Shown here: one piece after another, positions 45,196 through 52,683 of the stretch
Position numbering within the stretch: position 1 is the stretch's first letter
Layout: every line of letters starts with the position of its first letter
Assembly: GCF_000621625.1 (NCBI RefSeq)
Contig: NZ_JHXV01000019.1
Span: 1 to 64,000, forward strand
Source: Crocinitomix catalasitica ATCC 23190
GTDB taxonomy: Bacteria > Bacteroidota > Bacteroidia > Flavobacteriales_D > Crocinitomicaceae
Direction of reading: 5' to 3'
DNA: 64,000 nt
Program-made: the position numbers and the translations under genes
Notes under the pieces: generated by a model
Database searches by the model: none
What the model was told of the DNA's origin: nothing
The model's input: only the letters and a program-made list of their open reading frames with translations

Positions 45196-46401
45196 TTACT
45201 TAGCTGCTAAAACACCATTTTGGTAATTCAGCATAGCACTTTCGTTCATCAATACTTGCATTTGAATATCCATTAATTCGTGCAGCACGACTGAAACTAT
45301 AGTATTTGTCATTTGCAGCTCACCCAATTCAATTGGCTCAATTGGGGTGTTACCAGATATGGCTGCTACTTTTAAATTGTATTGGTCGACCGCTGCTAGA
45401 AAAGCGCTGTAGGAGTATTCCGAATTTGCATTATCAAAACCGGAATTCACAACTTTAAAATCGTTTGGATGCTTTAAATCTTTGGCTTTTTTACCCTTTG
45501 CTTGGTCGAACGGGATATTGTTAGACAACGCGAATAGGTTCGTGTATATACCAGTCAATTTACTTTTCAGCTGCGCAGATTCGTCCATAAAGTCTTGTAA
45601 ACTTATTTTATTTACCCCTTGTAAGTTGGCATATAAATTGGCGTTATTGGTTTCAATTTTCTGCAAATTATTCGACTTAAATTCAGCCATTGAATGGACA
45701 CTGGTTTCAATATTCACTGACGGGCCCAAATTCACTAAAGCGAATAGCATACCACAAGCCGCAACCATAAAAGTACTTTGAACAATGGCATTAAATCGGG
45801 TATCAACATTACGGTAACGTGTAATAAAAAACACGGGAATAAATACGGCGAAGAAAGCTAAAAAGCTGCCATAAAAAAGGATGTTTGCCCATGGCCAGTG
45901 CATGACCTTAAAAATTACGCCTAGAGAACCTGTGATGGCGAGCACCATGCCCAATGTCATAATTAATCGGCTGCTTTTCTCTTTATCATCCCTAAACTTC
46001 ATGATGATATTGAGCGGTAAAAAAATTAAACTAAAAAAGATGAGACCGCTGAACAGGCAAACGCCTGCTCCGGGTAAGTGTTGGAACTTTAAAATAGATC
46101 CAATTAAAATCAATACAATACTGACAAAGCCAGTTATTTTTAATGTACGTTTCATGGCGTAATAATATTTAAATGTGATTAAATCTCTCGTTTCAAGCTC
46201 AATTTCAGCAAGATCTTTCTTGTAAAATCGGGCAATAGTATCCTCGTAGCACTTGTAAAAGTCCATTTCAAATGGCATTTCATTCTCGATAATACAACAG
46301 ACGTGATCCAAGATATTATAACGAACGTCCTCCGTTTCAATACCTCTTCTCGTTATATCATCCAAAATAAAATCAACCTCAGTATCTGTAATTTTAGGCA
46401 T
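45196..46401 (-). CDS. Multi-pass membrane protein coupled to PadR, with GldL-like segments
   Basis: A 401-residue protein. The N-terminal ~75 residues are cytoplasmic (TRRGIETEDVRYNILDHVCC), like the prefix domains found in PadR-associated membrane proteins. Residues about 88-240 hold six hydrophobic segments, two with GldL-like motifs (ILKFQHLPGAGVCLFSG; IFKVMHWPWANILFYGS). The C-terminal ~160 residues are probably periplasmic. It starts 8 bases inside the PadR gene, so the regulator most likely controls it. Function not recognised. Confidence 0.78.
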   Translation of the reverse strand: MPKITDTEVDFILDDITRRGIETEDVRYNILDHVCCIIENEMPFEMDFYKCYEDTIARFYKKDLAEIELETRDLITFKYYYAMKRTLKITGFVSIVLILIGSILKFQHLPGAGVCLFSGLIFFSLIFLPLNIIMKFRDDKEKSSRLIMTLGMVLAITGSLGVIFKVMHWPWANILFYGSFLAFFAVFIPVFFITRYRNVDTRFNAIVQSTFMVAACGMLFALVNLGPSVNIETSVHSMAEFKSNNLQKIETNNANLYANLQGVNKISLQDFMDESAQLKSKLTGIYTNLFALSNNIPFDQAKGKKAKDLKHPNDFKVVNSGFDNANSEYSYSAFLAAVDQYNLKVAAISGNTPIEPIELGELQMTNTIVSVVLHELMDIQMQVLMNESAMLNYQNGVLAAK

Positions 46402-46738
46402 GGCCTGGTTTTACATCTAAATCCAACAAAAAACGCATGGTTTTCATAAAATCAGCCAATTCATTCACCCGATCTTGCATTGTATTAATTCCCTGATCTG
46501 TGAGTCGGTAGTATTTGCGAACGCGTTTCCCAATATACTCTTTCTCTGTAGTCAGGTCTCCTTGCTTCTCGAGTGCATGGAGGGTAGGATACAATGCGCC
46601 TTCAGTAATCTGAATCTTGTTTTGGGTTAAGTCCTTAACCTTTTGAGTTATTTCATAACCATACATGCGCTCATTATCTTTTAGTAGGTTTAATACTATG
46701 GTTTTTAATGTGCCTTTTATTAATTCTGATGAATACAT
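46394..46738 (-). CDS. PadR family transcriptional regulator
   Basis: A 114-residue regulator with a winged helix (YSSELIKGTLKTIVLNLL, YGYEITQKVKDLT, ITEGALYPTLHALEKQGDL, GKRVRKYYRLTDQG) and a short C-terminal helix. The ATG at 46738 is chosen over an upstream in-frame ATG at 46816, because the -7 box TATATTTG ends four bases before it. A perfect 8-10-8 inverted repeat covers the -33 element, so self-repression is likely. It overlaps the membrane protein gene by 8 bases. Confidence 0.9.
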   Translation of the reverse strand: MYSSELIKGTLKTIVLNLLKDNERMYGYEITQKVKDLTQNKIQITEGALYPTLHALEKQGDLTTEKEYIGKRVRKYYRLTDQGINTMQDRVNELADFMKTMRFLLDLDVKPGHA

Positions 46739-46742
46739 AATA

Positions 46743-46774
46743 CAAATATACATTAGTTTCTTATGTATTGCAAA
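46743..46774 (-). promoter_or_regulatory. PadR promoter, leaderless spacing
   Basis: On the minus strand TTTG (46774-46771), a 20-base spacer and TATATTTG (46750-46743) match the Bacteroidota consensus fully. The -7 box ends four bases before the ATG at 46738, so the transcript should begin at the start codon. Confidence 0.78.
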
Positions 46775-46786
46775 TTTAATACATAA
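46761..46786. promoter_or_regulatory. Probable PadR operator
   Basis: TTATGTAT (46761-46768), 10 bases, ATACATAA (46779-46786): a perfect inverted repeat with 8-base arms placed over the -33 element of the PadR promoter. The ATGT...ACAT core resembles PadR sites I recall (ATGT-N8-ACAT), with wider spacing. A partial second copy (ATACAT N9 ATGTAT) lies at 46748-46768. Confidence 0.65.
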
Positions 46787-46817
46787 GAATATTAGGTATA
46801 GTCTTAAAAAATTCACT

Positions 46818-46848
46818 TTATCGTTGATAATCTGTCGTTTAACGATAA
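46818..46848. promoter_or_regulatory. Inverted repeat in the PadR / 128-residue family divergent region
   Basis: TTATCGTT (46818-46825) and AACGATAA (46841-46848) are perfect 8-base arms 15 bases apart, between the PadR operator and the first tandem gene. Possible operator for the plus-strand gene at 46908. Confidence 0.3.
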
Positions 46849-46907
46849 TTATTTTTTATTTTAATAATAAAAGATAAAACTGACTTAATTATACTTATCT
46901 TAAAAGC

Positions 46908-47294
46908 ATGTTAGCAATGGTAGCCCACCAAACAATAAAAACTAGCAAGGCCCAAATTTCTATAATAGAAGACAATATTTGCTACTTCCATTATCAGGGA
47001 AACACTCACCTTGAACTTGATGATTATCTCGAGAACCATAAAGTATACAATGAATTGAACGTTGACCAAAACCTGAAAATTTTGGCTGAATTCCCCAAGC
47101 ATGTTTCCTTTTCTGTTGAGGCACGGAAATACGCTGAAATGGCAGCTCTTGACACAATTGCACAAGCCATTGTAATTCATTCTTTACCACAACGAATAAT
47201 TGCGCGGTTCTACCATAGAATGAGAAAAAACGATTTTCCTGTAAAGGTCTTTAATAAAAAACATGAAGCTGTTGCCTGGTTATTGACATTTTAA
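46908..47294 (+). CDS. Small tandem-family protein, copy 1 (STAS/DUF7793-like)
   Basis: A 128-residue soluble protein, first of five homologous neighbours. Shared pattern: an N-terminal strand, then E-x-x-D with a tyrosine helix (LELDDYLENHKVYNELN), a central strand (KILAEFPKHVSFSVEARKYA), IAQAIVIHSLPQRIIARFYH and a C-terminal PVKVF...AVAWL. The layout resembles the short STAS/SEC14-like (DUF7793) proteins of Bacteroidota, but that naming is tentative. It starts at ATG 46908, or at 46917. No signal peptide. Function unknown. Confidence 0.78.
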   Translation: MLAMVAHQTIKTSKAQISIIEDNICYFHYQGNTHLELDDYLENHKVYNELNVDQNLKILAEFPKHVSFSVEARKYAEMAALDTIAQAIVIHSLPQRIIARFYHRMRKNDFPVKVFNKKHEAVAWLLTF

Positions 47295-47319
47295 ATCAAG
47301 ACTTCTTAATTTTACACGT

Positions 47320-47706
47320 GTGACAAAAACCAAATTGGAACATATCATTGAAAGTAAAACAGTAAATGTTTATGCACTTGATATGGACACTTTGCTTTTC
47401 GAGTATAAGCCAAATACACTCATTGAATTAAATGATTTGAAATTTGCTTATGATAAATACAGTGCGTTAACCAAACACAAATTACACAAAGTCATTATCG
47501 ATTTTCCACAATTTACTTCATTGACTGCAGAGGCAAGAGAATATGCTGTTGCATCTCAATTACCAGCCATAGCTGAAGCTATTGTTTTTAAATCATTAGC
47601 CCAGCGCATTACAGCCAGATTTTATTATATGTTTAACGCGAAAAAACATCCCGTTAAAGTATTTAACGACCGAAAAAATGCAATCGCCTGGTTGGAACGA
47701 ATTTAA
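47320..47706 (+). CDS. Small tandem-family protein, copy 2 (STAS/DUF7793-like)
   Basis: A 128-residue paralog starting at GTG 47320. It keeps the family blocks: VYALDMDTLLFEYKPNTLIE, a tyrosine helix, VIIDFPQFTSLTAEAREYAV, AEAIVFKSLAQRITARFYY and PVKVFNDRKNAIAWL. The upstream stretch holds TAATTTTA (47308-47315), one base off the -7 consensus and five bases from the start codon, so it may be transcribed on its own. Lies 25 bases after copy 1. Confidence 0.8.
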   Translation: MTKTKLEHIIESKTVNVYALDMDTLLFEYKPNTLIELNDLKFAYDKYSALTKHKLHKVIIDFPQFTSLTAEAREYAVASQLPAIAEAIVFKSLAQRITARFYYMFNAKKHPVKVFNDRKNAIAWLERI

Positions 47707-47775
47707 TCTTCAATCATCAAACAAATTAATTCCTTAAATATTCGTTAATTCTTTTTTTATCCCTGAAGCCTTCAG

Positions 47776-47783
47776 TATCTTTG
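47776..47783 (+). promoter_or_regulatory. -7 promoter box of tandem copy 3, leaderless spacing
   Basis: TATCTTTG matches TAnnTTTG exactly and ends four bases before the ATG at 47788, so the transcript should start at the start codon. No -33 TTG is clear. Confidence 0.65.
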
Positions 47784-47787
47784 CCCC

Positions 47788-48174
47788 ATGGTAATGAATA
47801 GAGGAGATGAAATAATTGAGCAGAGGACTTTTAATGTCACCATCACTGCTGAGGGCTTTGTGCATTTTAAATTTAAACCAGACATGTTTGTTGAACTTGA
47901 AGATGTCCTGGAATCATACGAAATCTACAAATCCTTAACAGAAATTAAAAAGCGTAAAGTTTTAATTGAGTTCTCAAAATTCACTAGCGTGTCAAACGAA
48001 GGTTTAAAGTTTAGCGCAACATCGGATTTAGATTCGATCGCTGAAGCCATTGTTATTAATACCCTACCTCAACGTATTACGGCACGGTTTTATACAAAAG
48101 TCAACACAAAAAATCATCCCGTGCAATATTTTTCTTCTAAGAATGAGGCGATTAATTGGCTAAAAAACATTTAG
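47788..48174 (+). CDS. Small tandem-family protein, copy 3 (STAS/DUF7793-like)
   Basis: A 128-residue paralog. Family blocks: FVHFKFKPDMFVELEDVLES, VLIEFSKFTSVSNEGLKFSA, IAEAIVINTLPQRITARFYT and HPVQYFSSKNEAINWL. It departs from the others at the EAREY motif (NEGLKFS). The ATG at 47788 follows a consensus -7 box by four bases. A gap of 81 bases separates it from copy 2. Confidence 0.8.
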   Translation: MVMNRGDEIIEQRTFNVTITAEGFVHFKFKPDMFVELEDVLESYEIYKSLTEIKKRKVLIEFSKFTSVSNEGLKFSATSDLDSIAEAIVINTLPQRITARFYTKVNTKNHPVQYFSSKNEAINWLKNI

Positions 48175-48245
48175 TGTTTAATTCAACAAAAATCTTATTA
48201 TTTTAACACCTTTTATTTAGTCGATTCTAAGTTTAATAGCAGACA

Positions 48246-48626
48246 ATGACAAAAGAAATAGTCAAAACGAACAGGTATAGCGTAACTATAATTGAAACAG
48301 ATATTGTGCACATTCGCTTTGCAGAAGCAATCTGTATCGAAATAGAAGATGTAAAAGCGACTTTTGATATTTACCAAGAATTATCTGAAGCACAGGACCG
48401 CAAAATTATGGTTGAATTTCCCGATCATACAACAATCACAAGCGAAGCGCGCGAACATGGCCAAGCAGCCGAAATAAACGCTGATGCAGAAGCATTCGTC
48501 ATCACAACTTTAGCCCAACGGATTTTAGCACGATTCTTTAAAACATTCCATAAAAAAAAGCACCCCTTTAAGATTTTCATGAATAAGGAAGAGGCGCTGA
48601 CTTGGTTAATCAACTATAAGAAATAA
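48246..48626 (+). CDS. Small tandem-family protein, copy 4 (STAS/DUF7793-like)
   Basis: A 126-residue paralog. Family blocks: VHIRFAEAICIEIEDVKATF, IMVEFPDHTTITSEAREHGQ, DAEAFVITTLAQRILARFFK and HPFKIFMNKEEALTWL. A near-consensus -7 box (TAAGTTTA, 48228-48235) lies 10 bases before its ATG. It keeps EAR but has His-Gly in place of Tyr-Ala. Function unknown. Confidence 0.8.
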   Translation: MTKEIVKTNRYSVTIIETDIVHIRFAEAICIEIEDVKATFDIYQELSEAQDRKIMVEFPDHTTITSEAREHGQAAEINADAEAFVITTLAQRILARFFKTFHKKKHPFKIFMNKEEALTWLINYKK

Positions 48627-48772
48627 CCGCTTCTTAAAATACAACTCAATAGCGAAAACACTCAAAAACTATTGACTTACAGGTGTTAAACACTTGTTAA
48701 TTTCATTGTTTTTTAAAAAAACAAGCCATAATTAATGTATATTCATGACTTCAATCAGTCAGATAAAAAGAA

Positions 48773-48800
48773 TTGGACTTTTACACATTAATTAAATTTG
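48773..48800 (+). promoter_or_regulatory. Promoter of tandem copy 5
   Basis: TTG (48773-48775), a 17-base spacer and TAAATTTG (48793-48800), a full match to the Bacteroidota consensus. It ends directly at the 5' end of the copy 5 reading frame, whose in-frame TAA overlaps the -7 box. Confidence 0.65.
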
Positions 48801-48801
48801 C

Positions 48802-49191
48802 ATTATCGAAACAACCACAGAAATATTCATCACCGAAACAAAGGCTTACAAAGTTTACGCTTTAGGTGATGACATTCTAAACTTTCGGTATAAGCAAAGT
48901 GTCCATATCGAATTAGAAGACATAAAGGAATCTTTTCAGATTTACCTAGATTACGCCAAAGGAAAACATTTAAAAGTATTACTCGAATACCCTTCGTTTG
49001 CAACAATGGAAGTTGAGGCCAGAGAATATGGAGCAGCATCTGAAGTGCCTGCCATAGCTGAAGCAATGGTGATTCAAACCTTAGCACATCGAATTTTAGC
49101 GCGATTTTACACAAGTTTCAATAAAAAATCACATCCATTAAAGGTTTTTATGAACCGCGATAAAGCGTTGGAATGGTTGGCAGGATTTTGA
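48802..49191 (+). CDS. Small tandem-family protein, copy 5, no standard start codon
   Basis: The reading frame is open from 48796 to the stop at 49191 and aligns with the other copies from its first residues (YKVYALGDDILNFRYKQSVH; LLEYPSFATMEVEAREYGAA; AEAMVIQTLAHRILARFYTS; HPLKVFMNRDKALEWL). No ATG, GTG or TTG lies in frame where the paralogs start; the first ATG (49006) would remove more than half the protein. ATT at 48802 or ATC at 48805 are the best-placed candidates, right after a consensus -7 box. It may use a rare start, or be a pseudogene that lost its start. Confidence 0.6.
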   Translation: MIETTTEIFITETKAYKVYALGDDILNFRYKQSVHIELEDIKESFQIYLDYAKGKHLKVLLEYPSFATMEVEAREYGAASEVPAIAEAMVIQTLAHRILARFYTSFNKKSHPLKVFMNRDKALEWLAGF

Positions 49192-49268
49192 TTTATAAGT
49201 ACCGTTTATGAATCGAAACGGTTACTTACTGAAATAATCTTTAATCGAGACAACCATTCCATATAGTT

Positions 49269-49289
49269 AAGAGTAACTGAGTCACTCTT
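49269..49289. promoter_or_regulatory. 21-bp near-palindrome upstream of a T9SS gene
   Basis: AAGAGT-A-ACT-G-AGT-C-ACTCTT pairs at nine of ten positions and ends 11 bases before the ATG at 49301. No T run follows, so an operator fits better than a terminator. Confidence 0.35.
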
Positions 49290-49300
49290 ATAATACATTA

Positions 49301-52093
49301 ATGAAACATATAATAAGTATTCTATTTCTAATTTTGTCAATAGCCGTTTATGGCCAAGAAATTTGTAACAACGCTATTGATGATGATGGAGATGGTTTTA
49401 TTGACTTGAATGATGATGAGTGTGATTGTGGCAGTGAACCAATACCAGGTGAAAGCCTTATACCTAATCACTCTTTTGAAGCGTACACTTGTTGTCCAGA
49501 TTTCTTAAGTATGTTAACCTGTGCTGAAACATGGGAGCAAGCTTCTGACGCAACTTCTGATTATTATAACTTTTGTGATCTTGAAGGCCCTGAAGATTTG
49601 GGCTTTTTTTTATTAGACCCTGAATTCCCTCTTCCAGGAGATGGCTCAGGCGAGGGTTATGCTGGTTTTACCTCCCTAATGTCGGGCACAGAATACAACG
49701 AATATATTGGCGCATGTTTATTGGGAACTATGACTGCTGGAACAGAATATGAGTTACATATGTATTTGGCAAGATCTGCAGGTGAAGAAGAATTAAAGGT
49801 CTCTATTTTTGGATCTCCTGATTGTGGAGATATGCCATGGGTGGGAACTTCATGCCCTGATGGTATTGGAAGTTGGGACTTGCTGGCTGAAAGCATCGTC
49901 ATATTATCTGATGTAACAGCATGGTATGAGGTAACGATAACATTTACACCGCTAGTTGACATTAATGCTATTGCTATTGGGGGACCATGTTCACCTCCAC
50001 GTGTACCAGTCGATGCGGCACTTAATTATTATTTCTTGGATGAGTTAACATTATTAGATCCTGCCGGCTCTATTGCAATGGAAACAGCAGGCGGTTGGTG
50101 CGTTGGTGATTTAGAATTAACAGCCAATACTGAAACAATTGGCGGAGAATGGCAATGGTATAAAGATGGTATTGCACTTTTAGGAGAAACAACGGAAACG
50201 CTAAGTCCTGTAGCTTATGGTGAGGGAGAATTTACAGCCATTTATGCACTAGAAGATTATTGTGAGCGGGTTTCTTATTCTTCTCCTGAAGTAGAATTAA
50301 CAGCAAGTTTTATTGCGGAAAATGTCTGCTTATCTGAAGCAATTATTTTTGAAAACACATCTATTTATGATGATGAAGATGGAATTTTATGGTCGTGGGA
50401 TTTTGGTGACGGAACGGTTTCTTCAGAAGAATCTCCAGCGCATCTTTATGCAGATCCGGGCACTTATACGGTTGAATTAACTGCCCTATCAGATGAAGGT
50501 TGTTCGGATGTTTTTACAAGTACTGTTGAAGTTTATCCTTTACCTGTTTCGAATATAGAATTTATAGTAGATGAGATTTCTTCTTTAGACGCAGGAACAG
50601 GTGGTTGTTTTACAAGTGAAGTCGAATTTAAAAGTTGGGCGACTATTGAGGCACCTTCAATTATTACAGGTTGGTCTTGGAATTTTGGCGATGGGGAAAC
50701 ATCAATCCTCGAAAACCCAATTCATAATTATATTGAGGAAGGACTTTATACTGTTAGCCTAACCGTGGTATCTGATTTTGGATGTGAACATGCGTTTGAA
50801 ATGGATATTTTAATGACCAATGGAGTCGCTTTTTTATCAGCTGACACCACTATTTGTCAAAATGGAATTGCAACTTTGAATGCTGGCAGTTCTGATGGTT
50901 CTTTTCATACTTACGATTGGTCAATCCCTGGCGCTGATGATAGTCCGGAGCAGGTCATCGAAGGATTAACAGCAGATTATTTGGTCTCTGTTTCAGCAAC
51001 CAATGAAGCGGGTTGCGTTTCTGATTTAGCTTCAATTTTGATTACGGTACTTGATCCAATTACAGCTGAAATCTCGCCTTTTGATAACATTTGTATTGGC
51101 GATGTATCTGAAATATCACTTTCAGTTGATGGAGGGAGAGGTGATTATACTTATGAATGGACCGCCAATGGGACTATTTTGGAGGATGATTTACCCACAT
51201 TGATGGTAAGTCCATTAATAACAACCGAATATTGCGTCACCATTTCGGATGGTTGCGAAACGGATCCTGTTGTTCTTTGTACGGAGATTTACGTTCAAAC
51301 CCATCCTGTTTTTACTTCCGACACAACCGAGGGATGTGAAGGCACAGAGATTCTATTTACTGATTTAACAGACGATTCAGACGATTTGAATCGATCGACT
51401 TGGTATATCAATGGCGCTGTCTTAATTGGGAATCCTGTTTCATTTACTTTTGAAAACGCAGGAAAATATACTGTTACTCTTGATGTACTTACAAGTGAAG
51501 GATGTATGCTAACCACTACAACTAATGCTTATATTATAATTCATCCTACTCCTGAACCCGAATTTTATGTGACGCCTAATCCAACGACTTACTTTAATAC
51601 CAAAGTGAAGGCAGTGAATACGACACCAAATGGCACAAGTTCATTTGATTGGTATACACCAGGTGCCCTTACTGAAATTCCTGTGAGTGATTTAGTATCA
51701 ACCATTGTTTACCCAGAATTAGTCAGCGGGAACTATACTATAAGTATGATTGAAACAACAGCATTTGGATGCATAGATTCAATCTCACATATTTTAGTCA
51801 TAGATAATGGGCAAATTATTTATGCTCCCAATGCCTTTACTCCAGATGGCAATAGTTTCAATGAAAATTGGGGGATTCATATTGAAGGAATCGATGTTTA
51901 TGATTTCCACTTGGTTTTATTCAACCGATGGGGAGAATTGATTTGGGAATCGTATGACACAAGTGCCAAATGGGATGGCAGTTATGGCGGAAATATCGTT
52001 CAAGATGGTATTTATGTTTGGATCATACATGCCAAGGACAATGAAAATGACAAGGTCTATGAATTCAAAGGAATGGTCAACGTGCTGAAATAA
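49301..52093 (+). CDS. Large secreted PKD protein with T9SS type B (CHU_C) sorting domain
   Basis: A 930-residue exported protein. Signal peptide 1-18 (SIAVYGQ). A calcium-binding-like NNAIDDDGDGFIDLNDDEC motif (21-41) follows at once, then a lectin-like region (about 45-260), Ig-like segments and PKD domains with WSWDFGDG and WSWNFGDG (near 367 and 463). The last 90 residues (PNAFTPDGNSFNENWGIHI, FNRWGELIWESY, WDGSYGG, QDGIYVW) are the gliding motility-associated type B sorting domain. Probable surface adhesin or structural protein, distantly similar to the gene at 11341. Confidence 0.92.
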   Translation: MKHIISILFLILSIAVYGQEICNNAIDDDGDGFIDLNDDECDCGSEPIPGESLIPNHSFEAYTCCPDFLSMLTCAETWEQASDATSDYYNFCDLEGPEDLGFFLLDPEFPLPGDGSGEGYAGFTSLMSGTEYNEYIGACLLGTMTAGTEYELHMYLARSAGEEELKVSIFGSPDCGDMPWVGTSCPDGIGSWDLLAESIVILSDVTAWYEVTITFTPLVDINAIAIGGPCSPPRVPVDAALNYYFLDELTLLDPAGSIAMETAGGWCVGDLELTANTETIGGEWQWYKDGIALLGETTETLSPVAYGEGEFTAIYALEDYCERVSYSSPEVELTASFIAENVCLSEAIIFENTSIYDDEDGILWSWDFGDGTVSSEESPAHLYADPGTYTVELTALSDEGCSDVFTSTVEVYPLPVSNIEFIVDEISSLDAGTGGCFTSEVEFKSWATIEAPSIITGWSWNFGDGETSILENPIHNYIEEGLYTVSLTVVSDFGCEHAFEMDILMTNGVAFLSADTTICQNGIATLNAGSSDGSFHTYDWSIPGADDSPEQVIEGLTADYLVSVSATNEAGCVSDLASILITVLDPITAEISPFDNICIGDVSEISLSVDGGRGDYTYEWTANGTILEDDLPTLMVSPLITTEYCVTISDGCETDPVVLCTEIYVQTHPVFTSDTTEGCEGTEILFTDLTDDSDDLNRSTWYINGAVLIGNPVSFTFENAGKYTVTLDVLTSEGCMLTTTTNAYIIIHPTPEPEFYVTPNPTTYFNTKVKAVNTTPNGTSSFDWYTPGALTEIPVSDLVSTIVYPELVSGNYTISMIETTAFGCIDSISHILVIDNGQIIYAPNAFTPDGNSFNENWGIHIEGIDVYDFHLVLFNRWGELIWESYDTSAKWDGSYGGNIVQDGIYVWIIHAKDNENDKVYEFKGMVNVLK

Positions 52094-52163
52094 TAGTTTG
52101 AGTTAGGTTTATCTTTGTGATGGACTTAGGTTTTCAGCATCAATTAGATTAAAGTTTGAGCGT

Positions 52164-52346
52164 TTAATCATCCAACAACCCATTCTCATCGCGTTCATCC
52201 AACTGCTTAATCTCTTTCCACATTTTATAACGTGGCACCCAGTATCTTAAAATAGCCATTATTATCAATGCAAGCACAAAAACAAACCCCATAACCGGGC
52301 TATTGGGATTTCTAACTCCAGAAGCAACTACCACAAGTTCTGACAT
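52164..52346 (-). CDS. Small single-pass membrane protein (60 residues)
   Basis: A short protein with one membrane segment (VMGFVFVLALIIMAILRYWV, about 18-37) and a charged tail (KEIKQLDERDENGLLDD). The ATG at 52346 is preferred to an in-frame TTG 11 codons upstream at 52379. No family recognised. It is isolated and convergent with the large T9SS gene. Confidence 0.5.
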   Translation of the reverse strand: MSELVVVASGVRNPNSPVMGFVFVLALIIMAILRYWVPRYKMWKEIKQLDERDENGLLDD

Positions 52347-52407
52347 TATAGCTCCAGCAAATATTGCTATTAACCTCAATTCGACTATAACAAATTTCCA
52401 CAGAAAC

Positions 52408-52453
52408 CATGAAAACAGTAGGCATTTTTGGTCAAAAGGCCGCTGTTTTCATG
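52408..52453. repeat. Long perfect hairpin in an intergenic stretch
   Basis: CATGAAAACAG (52408-52418) and CTGTTTTCATG (52443-52453) are perfect 11-base arms; inside, GGC-TTTT pairs with AAAA-GCC, giving an extended stem-loop of 46 bases. It lies upstream of the small membrane protein gene. The rest of the stretch 52454-52660 holds only an unconvincing 63-codon frame. Confidence 0.6.
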
Positions 52454-52667
52454 ATTTTTCGAAGAATTGATTTCAAATTACTTATATCACGTTATGATTT
52501 TTCGTAGTGAATACTGCTTCAAAACCATGCCTTACCTAAGAAAATTGAAATCAACTGTGTGCGTTTGTTATAATCGACCTGAGATTATTAAAATACGTTT
52601 CCAAAGTTTATTGATAATTTCCATATCTAAAAATAGGAAAACTAACGATAAGTGTTAAAAAATTCAA

Positions 52668-52675
52668 TAGATTTG
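52668..52675 (+). promoter_or_regulatory. -7 promoter box of the 177-residue membrane protein gene
   Basis: TAGATTTG matches TAnnTTTG and ends eight bases before the ATG at 52684, giving a leader of only a few bases. Confidence 0.5.
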
Positions 52676-52683
52676 ATTGAATC

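Noticed and set aside
46739-46816. 26-codon N-terminal extension of PadR
   Set aside because: It spans the promoter and operator; PadR proteins start at about MYSSELIKG.
46908-49191. CRISPR-like or tandem DNA repeat
   Set aside because: The periodicity comes from diverged protein-coding paralogs of ~390 bases, without short identical repeats and spacers.
52467-52658. 63-codon plus-strand ORF
   Set aside because: No promoter box, no recognisable domain, cysteine- and lysine-scattered composition.
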